A program made the translations under genes and the position numbers. The notes under the pieces were generated by a model that was not told the origin of the DNA, made no database searches, and saw only the letters and a list, made by a program, of their open reading frames with translations. A stretch of 8,439 nt of DNA from Clostridiales bacterium. GTDB lineage: Bacteria; Bacillota; Clostridia; Oscillospirales; Acutalibacteraceae. Location: contig JAAZFZ010000346.1 of assembly GCA_012511485.1 (NCBI GenBank), positions 1 through 8,439 of the forward strand. The letters are read 5' to 3'. Below, in pieces: positions 1 through 6,306 of the stretch; within the stretch, counting starts at the first letter, position 1; every line of letters begins with the position of its first letter.

Positions 1-15
1 AATTAAAGAATAACA

Positions 16-1209
16 CTACTTTAAGTATCCATATGAGAAAAGTGAATACCCGAAATAACCGGACAACTTTTCAATATACGATATCTGCTGCTCAATTATT
101 CTATTGTTTTCAATCCATTCATTTTTACCAGCGCCGGCATATTCATCTGCCGCTCCGACTTTATATTGAGCGAGACCGAAAACAAGCTTGACATTACTTC
201 CAATGGTAATTTTGTTCCATTCATCTGCAATAGATTTGAATGGAAACTCGGAGTGCTTAAACCCGAAATATATTTGAGGAATAATATAATCAGCATACCC
301 TTCGCTTTGCGACCATAACACTACATTGGCATACAACTGCTCGAAATTTGTATCAATTTTTGCACAAGGACTTATGCTCATAATCAGGCTTTTGTCTTTT
401 GCCTTCACAAGGCTGTAAAGGCTGCTGACAAATGAGTTTATGCATTCCCTTCTCCAATTCGCCAGAGTGCTCATTCCGCCCTTTTTGCGGTATAAGTCAT
501 ACTGAGTTTTATCTATTTTTTCAGAAACGGTGGGATAAAAATAGTCATCAATATGTATTCCGTCAACATCATAGTTTTCTATAATCTCTCGCACACCATT
601 AAAAATCAAAGCATGAACCTCAGGAACAGAAGGGTTAAAATAAATGCCGAGGTCAGACCTATATACAAAGCTGTCGTTTGACTTATCATTATCCATAAGC
701 CAGATTTTTGCAATATTATTGTCAGAAAGGTTTTCTAAATCGTTTTTTTTGGATACACGGAAAGGATTTATCCATGCATGAACTTTAATTGAGTATTCAT
801 GTGCAAGTTCAACTATTATTTTAAGCGGGTCATAACCCGGGTTTTTACCTTGAACGCCTGTCAGCAGTTCAGACCAGGGGAAAATCTCAGAAGGATAAAA
901 CGAATCGGAATACGGCCGAACCTGTGCAAAAACAGTGTTAAGGCCGCAGTTTTTAATTTTTTTAAACATAGCTCTGAACTTCTGCGTGAATTGCTCCTGA
1001 GTTCCACCTTTACTTGCTTCCATAGACATCTCATAAAAGCTTATCCATACAGCCTTCATAACTTCTTCGGTATAAGGGTCGGGCTCAGTTTCCGTTTCGT
1101 AAAAATCAGTCTGAGTATTGTCATGGCTTAAAGTATTACTCTCAGAGTTGAATTTGCAACCACCAAGAATAATGATTAGAACCATAAGTAATATAATAAT
1201 TCTTTTCAT
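16..1209 (-). CDS. Family 10-like glycosyl hydrolase lipoprotein (GHL10 / DUF187 type)
   Basis: A 397-residue predicted exported lipoprotein. Residues 1-18 are a signal peptide with a lipobox (LGGC, Cys18 as lipid attachment site). A Ser/Thr/Glu-rich linker follows to about residue 50. The rest, about 52-395, matches the GHL10 TIM-barrel family. Visible landmarks are KAVWISFYE (52-60), FAQVRPYSDSFYPS (94-107), GYDPL (125-129), HAWINPFR (144-151), DGIHIDDYFYP (216-226) with the acidic pair D221/D222 expected near the active site, and PQIYFGF (311-317). Family members are thought to act on cell-wall or other extracellular polysaccharides, but the substrate is unknown and cannot be read from the sequence. 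The start has AGGTGA six bases upstream. Length is ordinary for the family. It is divergent from the DUF1294 gene and forms no visible operon. Family assignment is confident; enzymatic activity is inferred. Confidence 0.9.
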   Translation of the reverse strand: MKRIIILLMVLIIILGGCKFNSESNTLSHDNTQTDFYETETEPDPYTEEVMKAVWISFYEMSMEASKGGTQEQFTQKFRAMFKKIKNCGLNTVFAQVRPYSDSFYPSEIFPWSELLTGVQGKNPGYDPLKIIVELAHEYSIKVHAWINPFRVSKKNDLENLSDNNIAKIWLMDNDKSNDSFVYRSDLGIYFNPSVPEVHALIFNGVREIIENYDVDGIHIDDYFYPTVSEKIDKTQYDLYRKKGGMSTLANWRRECINSFVSSLYSLVKAKDKSLIMSISPCAKIDTNFEQLYANVVLWSQSEGYADYIIPQIYFGFKHSEFPFKSIADEWNKITIGSNVKLVFGLAQYKVGAADEYAGAGKNEWIENNRIIEQQISYIEKLSGYFGYSLFSYGYLK

Positions 1210-1230
1210 GTTATCACCTGTACAATTAAA

Positions 1231-1258
1231 AGCATATTTGCTAAAATAACAATGACAA
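1231..1258 (-). promoter_or_regulatory. Candidate sigma A promoter for the GHL10 lipoprotein gene
   Basis: Read on the minus strand, TTGTCA (1253-1258) and TATGCT (1231-1236) are separated by 16 bases. This gives a start near 1224 and a leader of about 15 bases before the ATG at 1209. The -35 matches consensus at 5 of 6 positions and the -10 at 4 of 6. The AT-rich surroundings make chance matches likely, so this is only a candidate. Confidence 0.35.
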
Positions 1259-1277
1259 ATTATTTTATGAGGTAAAC

Positions 1278-1550
1278 ATGGACGAGAAAAGTATATTTTT
1301 GTATTGGCTTACTTTTTCGATAATTGGGGTTATTTTAACTGTTTATGATAAAATAGCAGCAAAATCATACCGAAGAAGAGTCAGGGAATCGGTTTTGATG
1401 TTTTTTGCATTATTGGGCGGAGCATTGCCTATGTACATCACGATGAAAACGATAAGGCATAAAACCTTACACAAAAAGTTTATGATTGGCTTGCCTCTAA
1501 TTATGTTGTTGCAAGCTTCGGTAATAATATTTTTAATAAAAAAGTATTGA
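1278..1550 (+). CDS. DUF1294 family small membrane protein
   Basis: A 90-residue protein with three likely membrane segments, about residues 6-23, 38-56 and 69-87. It carries the hallmark of DUF1294: a basic YRRRVRES stretch after segment one, then a GGALPMY turn, then the conserved RHKT (residues 60-63) followed by KKFMIGLPL. Family members are small inner-membrane proteins of unknown function, sometimes fused to cold-shock or nucleic-acid-binding domains; no such fusion is present here. GAGGT ends four bases before the ATG. The length is typical for a stand-alone member. It is a single-gene unit, divergent from the lipoprotein on its left and convergent with the gene on its right. Family call is confident; no function is proposed. 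Confidence 0.88.
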   Translation: MDEKSIFLYWLTFSIIGVILTVYDKIAAKSYRRRVRESVLMFFALLGGALPMYITMKTIRHKTLHKKFMIGLPLIMLLQASVIIFLIKKY

Positions 1551-1641
1551 CAAATAAAAAAACCTGGAGTTCAGAGTTGATGCTGAAAACGGTGAAGCCT
1601 TCCAGTGTCTTCTTGAGAGATATTTCAAATAATAACATTTT

Positions 1642-1687
1642 AATAAGGGCTGTATCTGTCACTATGTGCCATGATACAGCCCTTATT
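1642..1687. terminator. Perfect 15-bp hairpin, probably a bidirectional terminator
   Basis: Arms at 1642-1656 and 1673-1687 are perfect inverted repeats (AATAAGGGCTGTATC and its complement). The 16-base loop can itself pair partly (CAC with GTG). The hairpin lies between two convergent genes and abuts the stop codon of the minus-strand gene (1688-1690). On the plus strand the distal arm runs into TTATTTTATTCC; on the minus strand it is followed by AAAATG, a poor T tract. It is therefore best as the plus-strand terminator of the DUF1294 gene and may also stop the opposing transcript. Confidence 0.7.
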
Positions 1688-2062
1688 TTATTCCTCTATA
1701 ACCCGACTGAATGCTTGACTTATTTTCTCATAATTCGTATCGGTAAGAGTCAGAGTATTGTTTTTTGGACCGAATTCAAATTTGAAATTATTTGTGTATG
1801 AAAGCCCTAATGCGGTGTATGTAATAGAAATTATTTTCTTTTCGGCATTGATGGAGTATTCACCGTTTGCAGATATATTTAGCGATGTGCCGATTTTAAC
1901 ATTTCCTTCTTCCATAAACTCATAGCTGTTAATACTTGATTCCCACTTGCCGATTATCAGCCTTTCGGGTGCATTTTTATAATTATTTATATAATATGCT
2001 CCCACACCGCCAATAGAAAGTACAACAGCGATTATTCCAATTATCAACAAAGCCTTTCTCAT
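1688..2062 (-). CDS. Small membrane-anchored protein with lipocalin-like domain (DUF5640-like)
   Basis: A 124-residue protein. I chose the ATG at 2062 because AGGAGG lies a few bases upstream and the product begins MRKALLIIG, a normal basic-hydrophobic anchor; the open frame continues upstream to 2314 but overlaps the isomerase gene and has no other good start. Residues 4-24 form one membrane segment or uncleaved signal anchor, with no lipobox cysteine. The remainder is outside the membrane: LIIGKWE (35-41), then short beta strands (SYEFMEEGNV, GTSLNISANGEYSI, KIISITY, NNTLTLTDTNYEKI). The GKWE motif followed by strands ending in a TLTLTD-like strand is the pattern of lipocalin-like DUF5640-type domains common in gut Firmicutes. 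Function is unknown. The family label is from pattern memory and less certain than the gene call. Confidence 0.75.
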   Translation of the reverse strand: MRKALLIIGIIAVVLSIGGVGAYYINNYKNAPERLIIGKWESSINSYEFMEEGNVKIGTSLNISANGEYSINAEKKIISITYTALGLSYTNNFKFEFGPKNNTLTLTDTNYEKISQAFSRVIEE

Positions 2063-2140
2063 TTTACTTCCTCCTAAATTATTGAGCCGGTTTAATGCTG
2101 GGTTATATGGTTGCTTCTCTTGCACCTTCATCCAAACAGA

Positions 2141-2146
2141 ATTATA
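2141..2146 (-). promoter_or_regulatory. Possible -10 element (TATAAT) upstream of the DUF5640-like gene
   Basis: A perfect TATAAT on the minus strand lies about 79 bases before the start codon at 2062, in the 154-base gap after the isomerase gene. No convincing -35 hexamer is visible 16-18 bases upstream. It could drive the small membrane-protein gene with a leader of about 70 bases, or be chance. Confidence 0.3.
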
Positions 2147-2201
2147 GGTATCAGTCCGACTGTAGGTATGCCGTGTGCAGTTATCTCCAAAAAAATGTAA
2201 C

Positions 2202-2224
2202 AAAAAGGCTATAACATCATGCCT
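2202..2224 (-). terminator. Weak terminator candidate after the peptidyl-prolyl isomerase gene
   Basis: On the minus strand AGGC (2221-2224) can pair with GCCT (2207-2210) around a loop that contains the isomerase stop codon, followed by TTTTTG. The stem is only four strong pairs, so termination may be partial and the downstream membrane-protein gene could receive readthrough. Confidence 0.35.
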
Positions 2225-2819
2225 CGGTAACAATATCGATACTAAGGATTTTGACACTTTCAACGGGCTTATCATTAGCATCCACTGCAACACCGGCAAT
2301 GTTGTCAACAACATCTATGCCTTCATATATCTGCCCGAAAACCGAATGCTTATAGTCGAGCCAAGGTGCTCCGCCTAATTCTTTGTAGCTCTCAACAGCG
2401 TGAGCGGGGAAGCCTCTGTCAGCCAAAGACTCCATCTGTTTAATTAAACCTTCACTAACCGATTTTGCCTGAACAATAAAAAACTGGCTGCCGTTTGTGT
2501 TTCTGCCGGCATTTGCCATGGATAGCGCACCTCTGAGGTTATGCAGGTCAACGCTGAATTCATCTTCGAATGGTCTGCCCCAGATGCTCTCTCCTCCCCT
2601 GCCGGTGCCTGTCGGGTCTCCCGCCTGAATCATAAAGCCATTAATAACACGGTGAAAAATCAGCCCGTCATAATATCCGTTTTTTGCATGAGTTTTGAAG
2701 TTCTCAACTGTTTTCGGCGCCTCATTCGGAAATAGCTTTAATTTTATTGCACCGAAATCTGTGTTAATAATTGCAACGGTATCACCTGATTTTGGTTTTT
2801 CAAGCTGTGATATTGGCAT
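2217..2819 (-). CDS. Peptidyl-prolyl cis-trans isomerase, cyclophilin type
   Basis: A 200-residue cyclophilin that catalyses cis-trans isomerisation of Xaa-Pro bonds. No signal peptide is seen, so it is probably cytoplasmic. The start at 2819 is set by AAGGAGGT (2825-2832) five bases upstream; an upstream in-frame ATG would add 11 residues but would place this Shine-Dalgarno inside the gene. Active-site residues known from human CypA are all visible: FHR with Arg57, GFMIQAGD with Phe62, Met63 and Gln65, MANAGRNTNGSQFFI (101-115), and WLDYKH with Trp153, Leu154 and His158, followed by SVFGQIYEG. Compared with the roughly 165-residue single-domain enzyme it has an insertion at about 119-150, between the SQFF strand and the WLDYKH loop, which is common in clostridial members. 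It is divergent from the amidase gene. Confidence 0.95.
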   Translation of the reverse strand: MPISQLEKPKSGDTVAIINTDFGAIKLKLFPNEAPKTVENFKTHAKNGYYDGLIFHRVINGFMIQAGDPTGTGRGGESIWGRPFEDEFSVDLHNLRGALSMANAGRNTNGSQFFIVQAKSVSEGLIKQMESLADRGFPAHAVESYKELGGAPWLDYKHSVFGQIYEGIDVVDNIAGVAVDANDKPVESVKILSIDIVTEA

Positions 2820-2854
2820 ATAAGACCTCCTTATTAATTTGTTTTCCATCATTC

Positions 2855-2883
2855 ATTTTATCATTAATTTCCCCGTATCTCAA
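2855..2883 (-). promoter_or_regulatory. Candidate sigma A promoter for the cyclophilin gene
   Basis: On the minus strand TTGAGA (2878-2883) and TAAAAT (2855-2860) are 17 bases apart, and each matches consensus at 5 of 6 positions. A start near 2848 gives a leader of about 29 bases that contains the AAGGAGGT ribosome-binding site at 2825-2832. Geometry and matches are good. Confidence 0.6.
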
Positions 2884-2894
2884 GTTATTTTTCA

Positions 2895-2921
2895 ACATAT
2901 GAAAATCTTTGGCATATTATA
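2895..2921 (+). promoter_or_regulatory. Candidate sigma K-like (late mother-cell) promoter for the amidase gene
   Basis: AC at 2895-2896 is followed after 16 bases by CATATTATA (2913-2921), with a G before it. This matches the Bacillus sigma K pattern of AC, 16-17 bases, CATAnnnTA. A start near 2929 would give a leader of about 24 bases with GGAGG at 2941-2945. The same TATTAT could serve as a sigma A -10, but no good -35 lies at 16-18 bases. The motif is short and the region AT-rich, so the evidence is moderate. Confidence 0.4.
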
Positions 2922-2952
2922 AAATGATAAAATAAATAATGGAGGTTTGACC

Positions 2953-3693
2953 ATGGCCAGAATATTTCTAGCACCGTCTACTCAGGAGTACAATGAATAC
3001 TATTCGGGCGGTAGCGAAGAGTATCATATGAATCGGCTTGCCGATGCACTTGCTCCATATCTCTCTGCAAGCGATATACGCTATATAAGAAACAACCCGG
3101 AAGGAAATGTTATCGCTTCTGTGGCACTTGCAAATCAGGGTACATATGACTTATATCTATCATTACACTCGAATGCATCTCCCGAAGGCTCGGAGGGCAC
3201 CTTGCAGGGCCCGGATATTTATTACTTCCCGACAAGTGTTAGGGGACGTCAGGCAGCACAGATTATAGAAGAGAACCTAAAAGAGGTTTACCCTACACCC
3301 GAGCTTGTCAATATTATACCCAGTACATATTATTATGAGCTCAGAAGGTCGAGAGCCCCTGCTGTTCTTGTTGAAGTAGCCTATCACGACAATCCCGATG
3401 ATGCCAACTGGATAACACAGAATACTGATGAAATTGCTCGAGCGCTGGCAATGGCGGTAACGGAATTTTTGAATGTTCCTTTTGTTGAGATGTCCGGCGT
3501 TGAGGAGGGAACGGTAAGGCTGACCTCGGGTACGCTTAATATCAGAAGTGCTCCAAGCACAAATTCCGAAATAATCGGCTCGGCAAACAACGGTGACAGA
3601 GTTCAAATCCTTCAAACTCTACCCGAATGGTACAGAATAAATCTAGACGGACTTACTGGCTATGCAAACTCCAGATTTATTGAGCTTGACTGA
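2953..3693 (+). CDS. N-acetylmuramoyl-L-alanine amidase (Amidase_3) with C-terminal SH3b domain
   Basis: A 246-residue peptidoglycan hydrolase predicted to cut the bond between N-acetylmuramic acid and L-alanine. The start at 2953 follows GGAGG (2941-2945) at seven bases; a TTG two codons earlier is unlikely. Residues 1-175 form the catalytic domain: IFLAPSTQEYN at the first strand, EEYHMNRLADAL (22-33), YLSLHSNAS (68-76) with zinc-ligand candidate His72, and VLVEVAYHDN (138-147) with catalytic Glu141. The usual GHGG histidine motif of the first strand is replaced by APSTQEYN, as in an endolysin-like subgroup, so the third metal ligand is unclear (His25 or Glu22/Glu23 are candidates). Residues 187-246 are a bacterial SH3 domain (TLNIRSAPSTNSEIIG, GDRVQIL, WYRINLDGLTGYANSRFI). 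There is no signal peptide. It is a single-gene unit with its own terminator. Alternatives are a domesticated phage endolysin or a mother-cell-lysis amidase. Confidence 0.9.
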   Translation: MARIFLAPSTQEYNEYYSGGSEEYHMNRLADALAPYLSASDIRYIRNNPEGNVIASVALANQGTYDLYLSLHSNASPEGSEGTLQGPDIYYFPTSVRGRQAAQIIEENLKEVYPTPELVNIIPSTYYYELRRSRAPAVLVEVAYHDNPDDANWITQNTDEIARALAMAVTEFLNVPFVEMSGVEEGTVRLTSGTLNIRSAPSTNSEIIGSANNGDRVQILQTLPEWYRINLDGLTGYANSRFIELD

Positions 3694-3708
3694 TTTAGAA
3701 ATTGAATG

Positions 3709-3735
3709 AAATAGAGACTTAGTTTCTCTATTTTT
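3709..3735 (+). terminator. Rho-independent terminator after the amidase gene
   Basis: The arms AAATAGAGA (3709-3717) and TCTCTATTT (3725-3733) form a 9-bp stem with a 7-base loop, and the run of T continues past the stem (TTTTT at 3731-3735). It lies 15 bases after the amidase stop and abuts the stop of the convergent comEA-like gene (3734-3736), so it may work in both directions. Confidence 0.8.
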
Positions 3736-4183
3736 ATACGATAATACTATCTTTTATTTTTTGAAAAGTTTTCTCACCTATACCTTTTACATTCAATAAA
3801 TCTTCAACAGCTATAAATTTGCCGTTTTCAATACGGTAATTCATAATTGCCTGTGCCTTAACTTCCCCTATTCCGGTTAAAGTTATAAGCTCCTCAACAG
3901 AAGCGGAGTTAATATTTACAGTATTTTTATTCGGCACATCATTTTGCTTTGAAGGGATATCGGTGCTTATTTGTTTCTTTTCGGTGACTATTGCTTTGGG
4001 TACATACCGAGTAGCATCTGCGGCAATATCGGAAGTTCCCTTATCGACCGCAGAGGCTGTTTCATAGTTTATTATTTTAATCGCATTCATTTCAGGCGTG
4101 CTGAAAACATTATAGAGAATCAGTGCCGCCATAAGGACTAAGGCAAAGGATATAAGATATAATTCATGCTTTTTTTCACTCAT
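3734..4183 (-). CDS. ComEA-like helix-hairpin-helix DNA-binding protein
   Basis: A 149-residue membrane-anchored protein. The start at 4183 is supported by AAAGGTGA (4189-4196) five bases upstream; a GTG three codons earlier overlaps that site and is unlikely. Residues 9-27 are one membrane segment placing the rest outside. A low-complexity linker rich in Lys, Thr, Ser and Asp covers about 35-87. Residues 88-149 form the tandem helix-hairpin-helix domain of ComEA: VNINSASVEELITLTGIGEV, then AQAIMNYRIENGKF, then the second hairpin LLNVKGIGEKTFQKIKDSI. The two GIG turns contact the DNA backbone in this family. ComEA is the DNA receptor of natural transformation. Unlike the roughly 205-residue Bacillus protein, this one has no recognisable SLBB domain between anchor and hairpins. 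No comEC is nearby, so competence is possible but not shown. It lies 23 bases downstream of the aldolase gene and is probably co-transcribed. Confidence 0.88.
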   Translation of the reverse strand: MSEKKHELYLISFALVLMAALILYNVFSTPEMNAIKIINYETASAVDKGTSDIAADATRYVPKAIVTEKKQISTDIPSKQNDVPNKNTVNINSASVEELITLTGIGEVKAQAIMNYRIENGKFIAVEDLLNVKGIGEKTFQKIKDSIIV

Positions 4184-4206
4184 ACATCTCACCTTTATAA
4201 TAAAAT

Positions 4207-5130
4207 TTAAAATCCGTATTTTTCTTTATAGGCTTTTGTAAGATTGTGCATCTGCTCGATTTCCATTTGACGGTTTTTTGTGAATTTATCCGCATTTATG
4301 GCACGGCACTTATAGCTAATATCAAGCCCGTCGAGAGACAGATAATACTTTGCATTTACAGGGTACATCTGGCATTCAGCCACTGAAAAGAAACCGACGA
4401 AATCCTGAACTCTTTGTGCTTTTTCAGGTTCATTTTGAAAGTTTTTGCATATCCATGAGTAGATTTCGGGGTGGAAGTTTGCCATAACACCGGAAAATCC
4501 TGAGCAGCCGAGCTTGAGAGATTCAAGGAGAGTTGCCGAATTTGCATTGAAAATCTTGAACTGAGTGCCTTTTAAGGCTTCCAGCTTTTCTTTAATTATA
4601 TCAAGATTGCAGCAGGTATCCTTTAGAAAACGGAAGCTGCTTTGCATTGATGCAAGAGTGTTAAGGATTTCAGGCTTCATCAGTCTTTTATAAGGATATG
4701 GGCACTCATAAATGCCCAGAGAAATCTCCGGCAGTGAGTTTGCGACATATTCAATATTCCTCAGAAATATGCTATCATCTTCATCCTCTTTTGCAAAACG
4801 GTTAGAAATGAAAACATATGCGTCAATTCCGGTCTGTATGTAAGCCTTGGCTTCTTCAATTTGAGTTTTAAGGTTGTCCGAAGTGTGGCCTGAGGCAACA
4901 ACAGTAATCTCTTTGGGTTTGTGATTCATAATGAATCTAATAAGCTCAAGCTTTTCTTCAAAGCTCAGGTAGAATATTTCACTTGACTGGCAAATTGCAA
5001 AAATGCCGTCAACATTCCTCTCTGAATACCAGTTAAGGAGCTGTTCAACGGCATTATAATCAATTCTATTATCTTCAGTGAATGGGGTTAGCATAGTTGG
5101 GTAAACACCGTTGGGAATGGTTTTAAACAT
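4207..5130 (-). CDS. Dihydrodipicolinate synthase/N-acetylneuraminate lyase family aldolase
   Basis: A 307-residue class I aldolase-type TIM barrel, a normal length for the DapA/NanA superfamily. GGAGGAT (5137-5143) precedes the ATG. The fold signatures are GVYPTMLTPF (8-17), VDGIFAICQSSEIFYLS (40-56), VVASGHTSDN (77-86), GIYECPYPYKR (139-149) with Tyr141 aligned to the catalytic tyrosine, and FRFLKDTC (166-173) with Lys170 as the Schiff-base lysine. The usual G-[ST]-TGE loop that binds the keto-acid carboxylate reads CQSSE here. DapA's YNVP sequence reads YECP, so it is probably not the lysine-pathway enzyme. Sialic-acid lyase or another 2-keto-acid lyase or synthase is more likely, but the substrate cannot be told. 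No sugar or amino-acid genes are adjacent; the neighbours are sigF upstream and comEA downstream. Confidence 0.88.
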   Translation of the reverse strand: MFKTIPNGVYPTMLTPFTEDNRIDYNAVEQLLNWYSERNVDGIFAICQSSEIFYLSFEEKLELIRFIMNHKPKEITVVASGHTSDNLKTQIEEAKAYIQTGIDAYVFISNRFAKEDEDDSIFLRNIEYVANSLPEISLGIYECPYPYKRLMKPEILNTLASMQSSFRFLKDTCCNLDIIKEKLEALKGTQFKIFNANSATLLESLKLGCSGFSGVMANFHPEIYSWICKNFQNEPEKAQRVQDFVGFFSVAECQMYPVNAKYYLSLDGLDISYKCRAINADKFTKNRQMEIEQMHNLTKAYKEKYGF

Positions 5131-5163
5131 TGAAAATCCTCCAAGTGATTTATCTACCCATTA

Positions 5164-5192
5164 AGTGTATGCTATTTTTCTTCTATATTCAA
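5164..5192 (-). promoter_or_regulatory. Candidate sigma A promoter for the aldolase-comEA unit
   Basis: On the minus strand TTGAAT (5187-5192) and TACACT (5164-5169) are separated by exactly 17 bases. A start near 5157 gives a leader of about 27 bases holding GGAGGAT at 5137-5143. It falls in the 73-base gap between sigF and the aldolase gene. No strong terminator separates them, so readthrough from the sporulation operon is also possible. Confidence 0.55.
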
Positions 5193-5203
5193 TAGATTTT
5201 TGC

Positions 5204-5872
5204 TTATCCGGTCAAATTTTTTCTCAGTAAAGTCAAAATAACTTTTTCCCTTCTTGAAACCTGAACCTGTGACATACCGAGCCTATCGGCAGTTTTTGAT
5301 TGAGTAAGCCCCCTGTAATACCGCAATTCAATAAGCTTTTTATCCTTTTCATTAAGGGTAGCAACAACTTCATGGAGAGCGATTATATCAGAAATGTTTT
5401 CATCAGGCGGTTCTACGGGGATATCGACCTGACCGCCGCCGTTATCCTCATCGGCTGTTAATGAAATAGTGGGCATAGCCGCGTTTAATAATTCGGCGGT
5501 TTCTGCAATATCTAAGCCCAGCCTTTCGGCCAGCTCACTGATTGTTGGCTCCTGCCCCAGCTCGTTTGTCAAGTTTTCTTTTTCACGCATTGCATATCTT
5601 GCTTTTTCTTTCAAAGCTCTTCCGATTTTTACCGAACCGCCGTCACGGAAAATACGCTTAATCTCGCCAAGAATTACCGGAACGGCATATGTTGAGAATA
5701 AAAACCCCTTACTCTCGTCAAAGCCGTCCACAGCCTTAATGAGTCCGACACAGCCTGCTTGAAACAAGTCGTCGTATTCGACTCCCCTGCCCCTGAATTT
5801 ATTGGCGCATGAATGAACAAGGCCGATGTTTTTTTCAACCAGCTCGTTTCGTGTTTCCCCGGCTTCAACCAT
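5204..5872 (-). CDS. sigF: RNA polymerase sporulation sigma factor sigma F
   Basis: A 222-residue sigma-70 family factor that directs the first forespore-specific transcription in sporulation. Region 2 spans about 11-80 (LVEKNIGLV, DDLFQAGCVGLIKAVDGFD, FSTYAVPVILGEIKR, FRDGGSVKI), region 3 about 81-150 (EKARYA, ELGQEPTISELAERLGL), and region 4 about 165-220 with helix-turn-helix LTQSKTADRLGMSQVQVSRR. Sigma F rather than sigma G or B follows from position directly after spoIIAB. The start ATG shares one base with the spoIIAB stop (TAATG), implying translational coupling; the Shine-Dalgarno is weak. An in-frame stop a few codons upstream rules out a longer N-terminus. It is shorter than Bacillus sigma F (255), lacking about 26 N-terminal residues, and has SRREK where SRLEK is usual. 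Activity is expected to be held by SpoIIAB. Confidence 0.93.
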   Translation of the reverse strand: MVEAGETRNELVEKNIGLVHSCANKFRGRGVEYDDLFQAGCVGLIKAVDGFDESKGFLFSTYAVPVILGEIKRIFRDGGSVKIGRALKEKARYAMREKENLTNELGQEPTISELAERLGLDIAETAELLNAAMPTISLTADEDNGGGQVDIPVEPPDENISDIIALHEVVATLNEKDKKLIELRYYRGLTQSKTADRLGMSQVQVSRREKVILTLLRKNLTG

Positions 5873-6306
5873 TAATTCACACGACCCTTAATGTTTTTTT
5901 CAAGTGTGACGGTTGTACCTGAACCAACCTTTGAACGGACTCTGATTTTATCCATAAAGCTTTCCATAACCGCAAAACCAAGGCCTGTTCTTTCGCCTCC
6001 CAATGTTGTAAAAAGAGGTTCCATAGCTTGCTTGACATCAATAATTCCACAGCCTCTGTCCTTAATCCTTATTCTTACCCTTCCATCCTCGTAAAGCCCC
6101 GCCCATATGTAAATCTTGCCGACACTGACGGGGTAAGCATGGACAATACAGTTTGTAACAGCCTCGCTCACTGCGGTTTTTATATCGGATATTTCCTCAA
6201 CCGTTGGGTCCATCTGTGCAACGAATGCGGAAACCGCAACCCTTGCAAAGCTCTCATTAACTGACCGGCTTTCAAGCTCAAGCTTGATTTCATTAATCGG
6301 TTTCAT
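5872..6306 (-). CDS. spoIIAB: Anti-sigma F factor and SpoIIAA kinase SpoIIAB
   Basis: A 144-residue cytoplasmic GHKL-fold ATPase/serine kinase. It binds sigma F and also phosphorylates SpoIIAA on serine, so it is the switch that decides when forespore transcription starts. ESFARVAVSAFVAQMDP (18-34) is close to Bacillus SpoIIAB, including the arginine at position 21-22 that contacts sigma F. The ATP pocket is complete: N box SEAVTN (47-52) with Glu48 and Asn52, G1 box KDRGCG (82-87), and G2 box GGERTGLG (103-110). Length matches the family (about 146). AAAAGGAGGT (6316-6325) lies upstream of the ATG. The start overlaps the stop of the original spoIIAA frame by ATGA, and the stop overlaps the sigF start, so all three genes are tightly packed. 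Confidence 0.96.
   Translation of the reverse strand: MKPINEIKLELESRSVNESFARVAVSAFVAQMDPTVEEISDIKTAVSEAVTNCIVHAYPVSVGKIYIWAGLYEDGRVRIRIKDRGCGIIDVKQAMEPLFTTLGGERTGLGFAVMESFMDKIRVRSKVGSGTTVTLEKNIKGRVN

Noticed and set aside
1238..1266. TTGCTA-17-TATTTT as a promoter for the DUF1294 gene
   Set aside because: The implied transcript start (about 1273) would fall on the ribosome-binding site itself, and the -10 is poor.
1551..1641. Possible structured RNA after the DUF1294 gene (TTCAG...CTGAA inside CTGGA...TTCCAG)
   Set aside because: The pairings are short and imperfect, and no known RNA family is recognisable; it reads as ordinary spacer before the terminator.
1547..1801. 84-codon plus-strand open frame following the DUF1294 gene
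   Set aside because: It begins at a TTG overlapping the DUF1294 stop, has no ribosome-binding site, runs through the terminator hairpin and lies antisense to the DUF5640-like gene.
2063..2314. 84-residue N-terminal extension of the DUF5640-like protein
   Set aside because: It overlaps the end of the cyclophilin gene, has no Shine-Dalgarno at its ATG, and the strong AGGAGG site and membrane anchor place the start at 2062.
5469..5762. 97-codon plus-strand frame antisense to sigF, and similar frames antisense to spoIIAB, folC and the GHL10 gene
   Set aside because: They are mirror frames of well-supported genes, with no ribosome-binding sites and no recognisable protein features.
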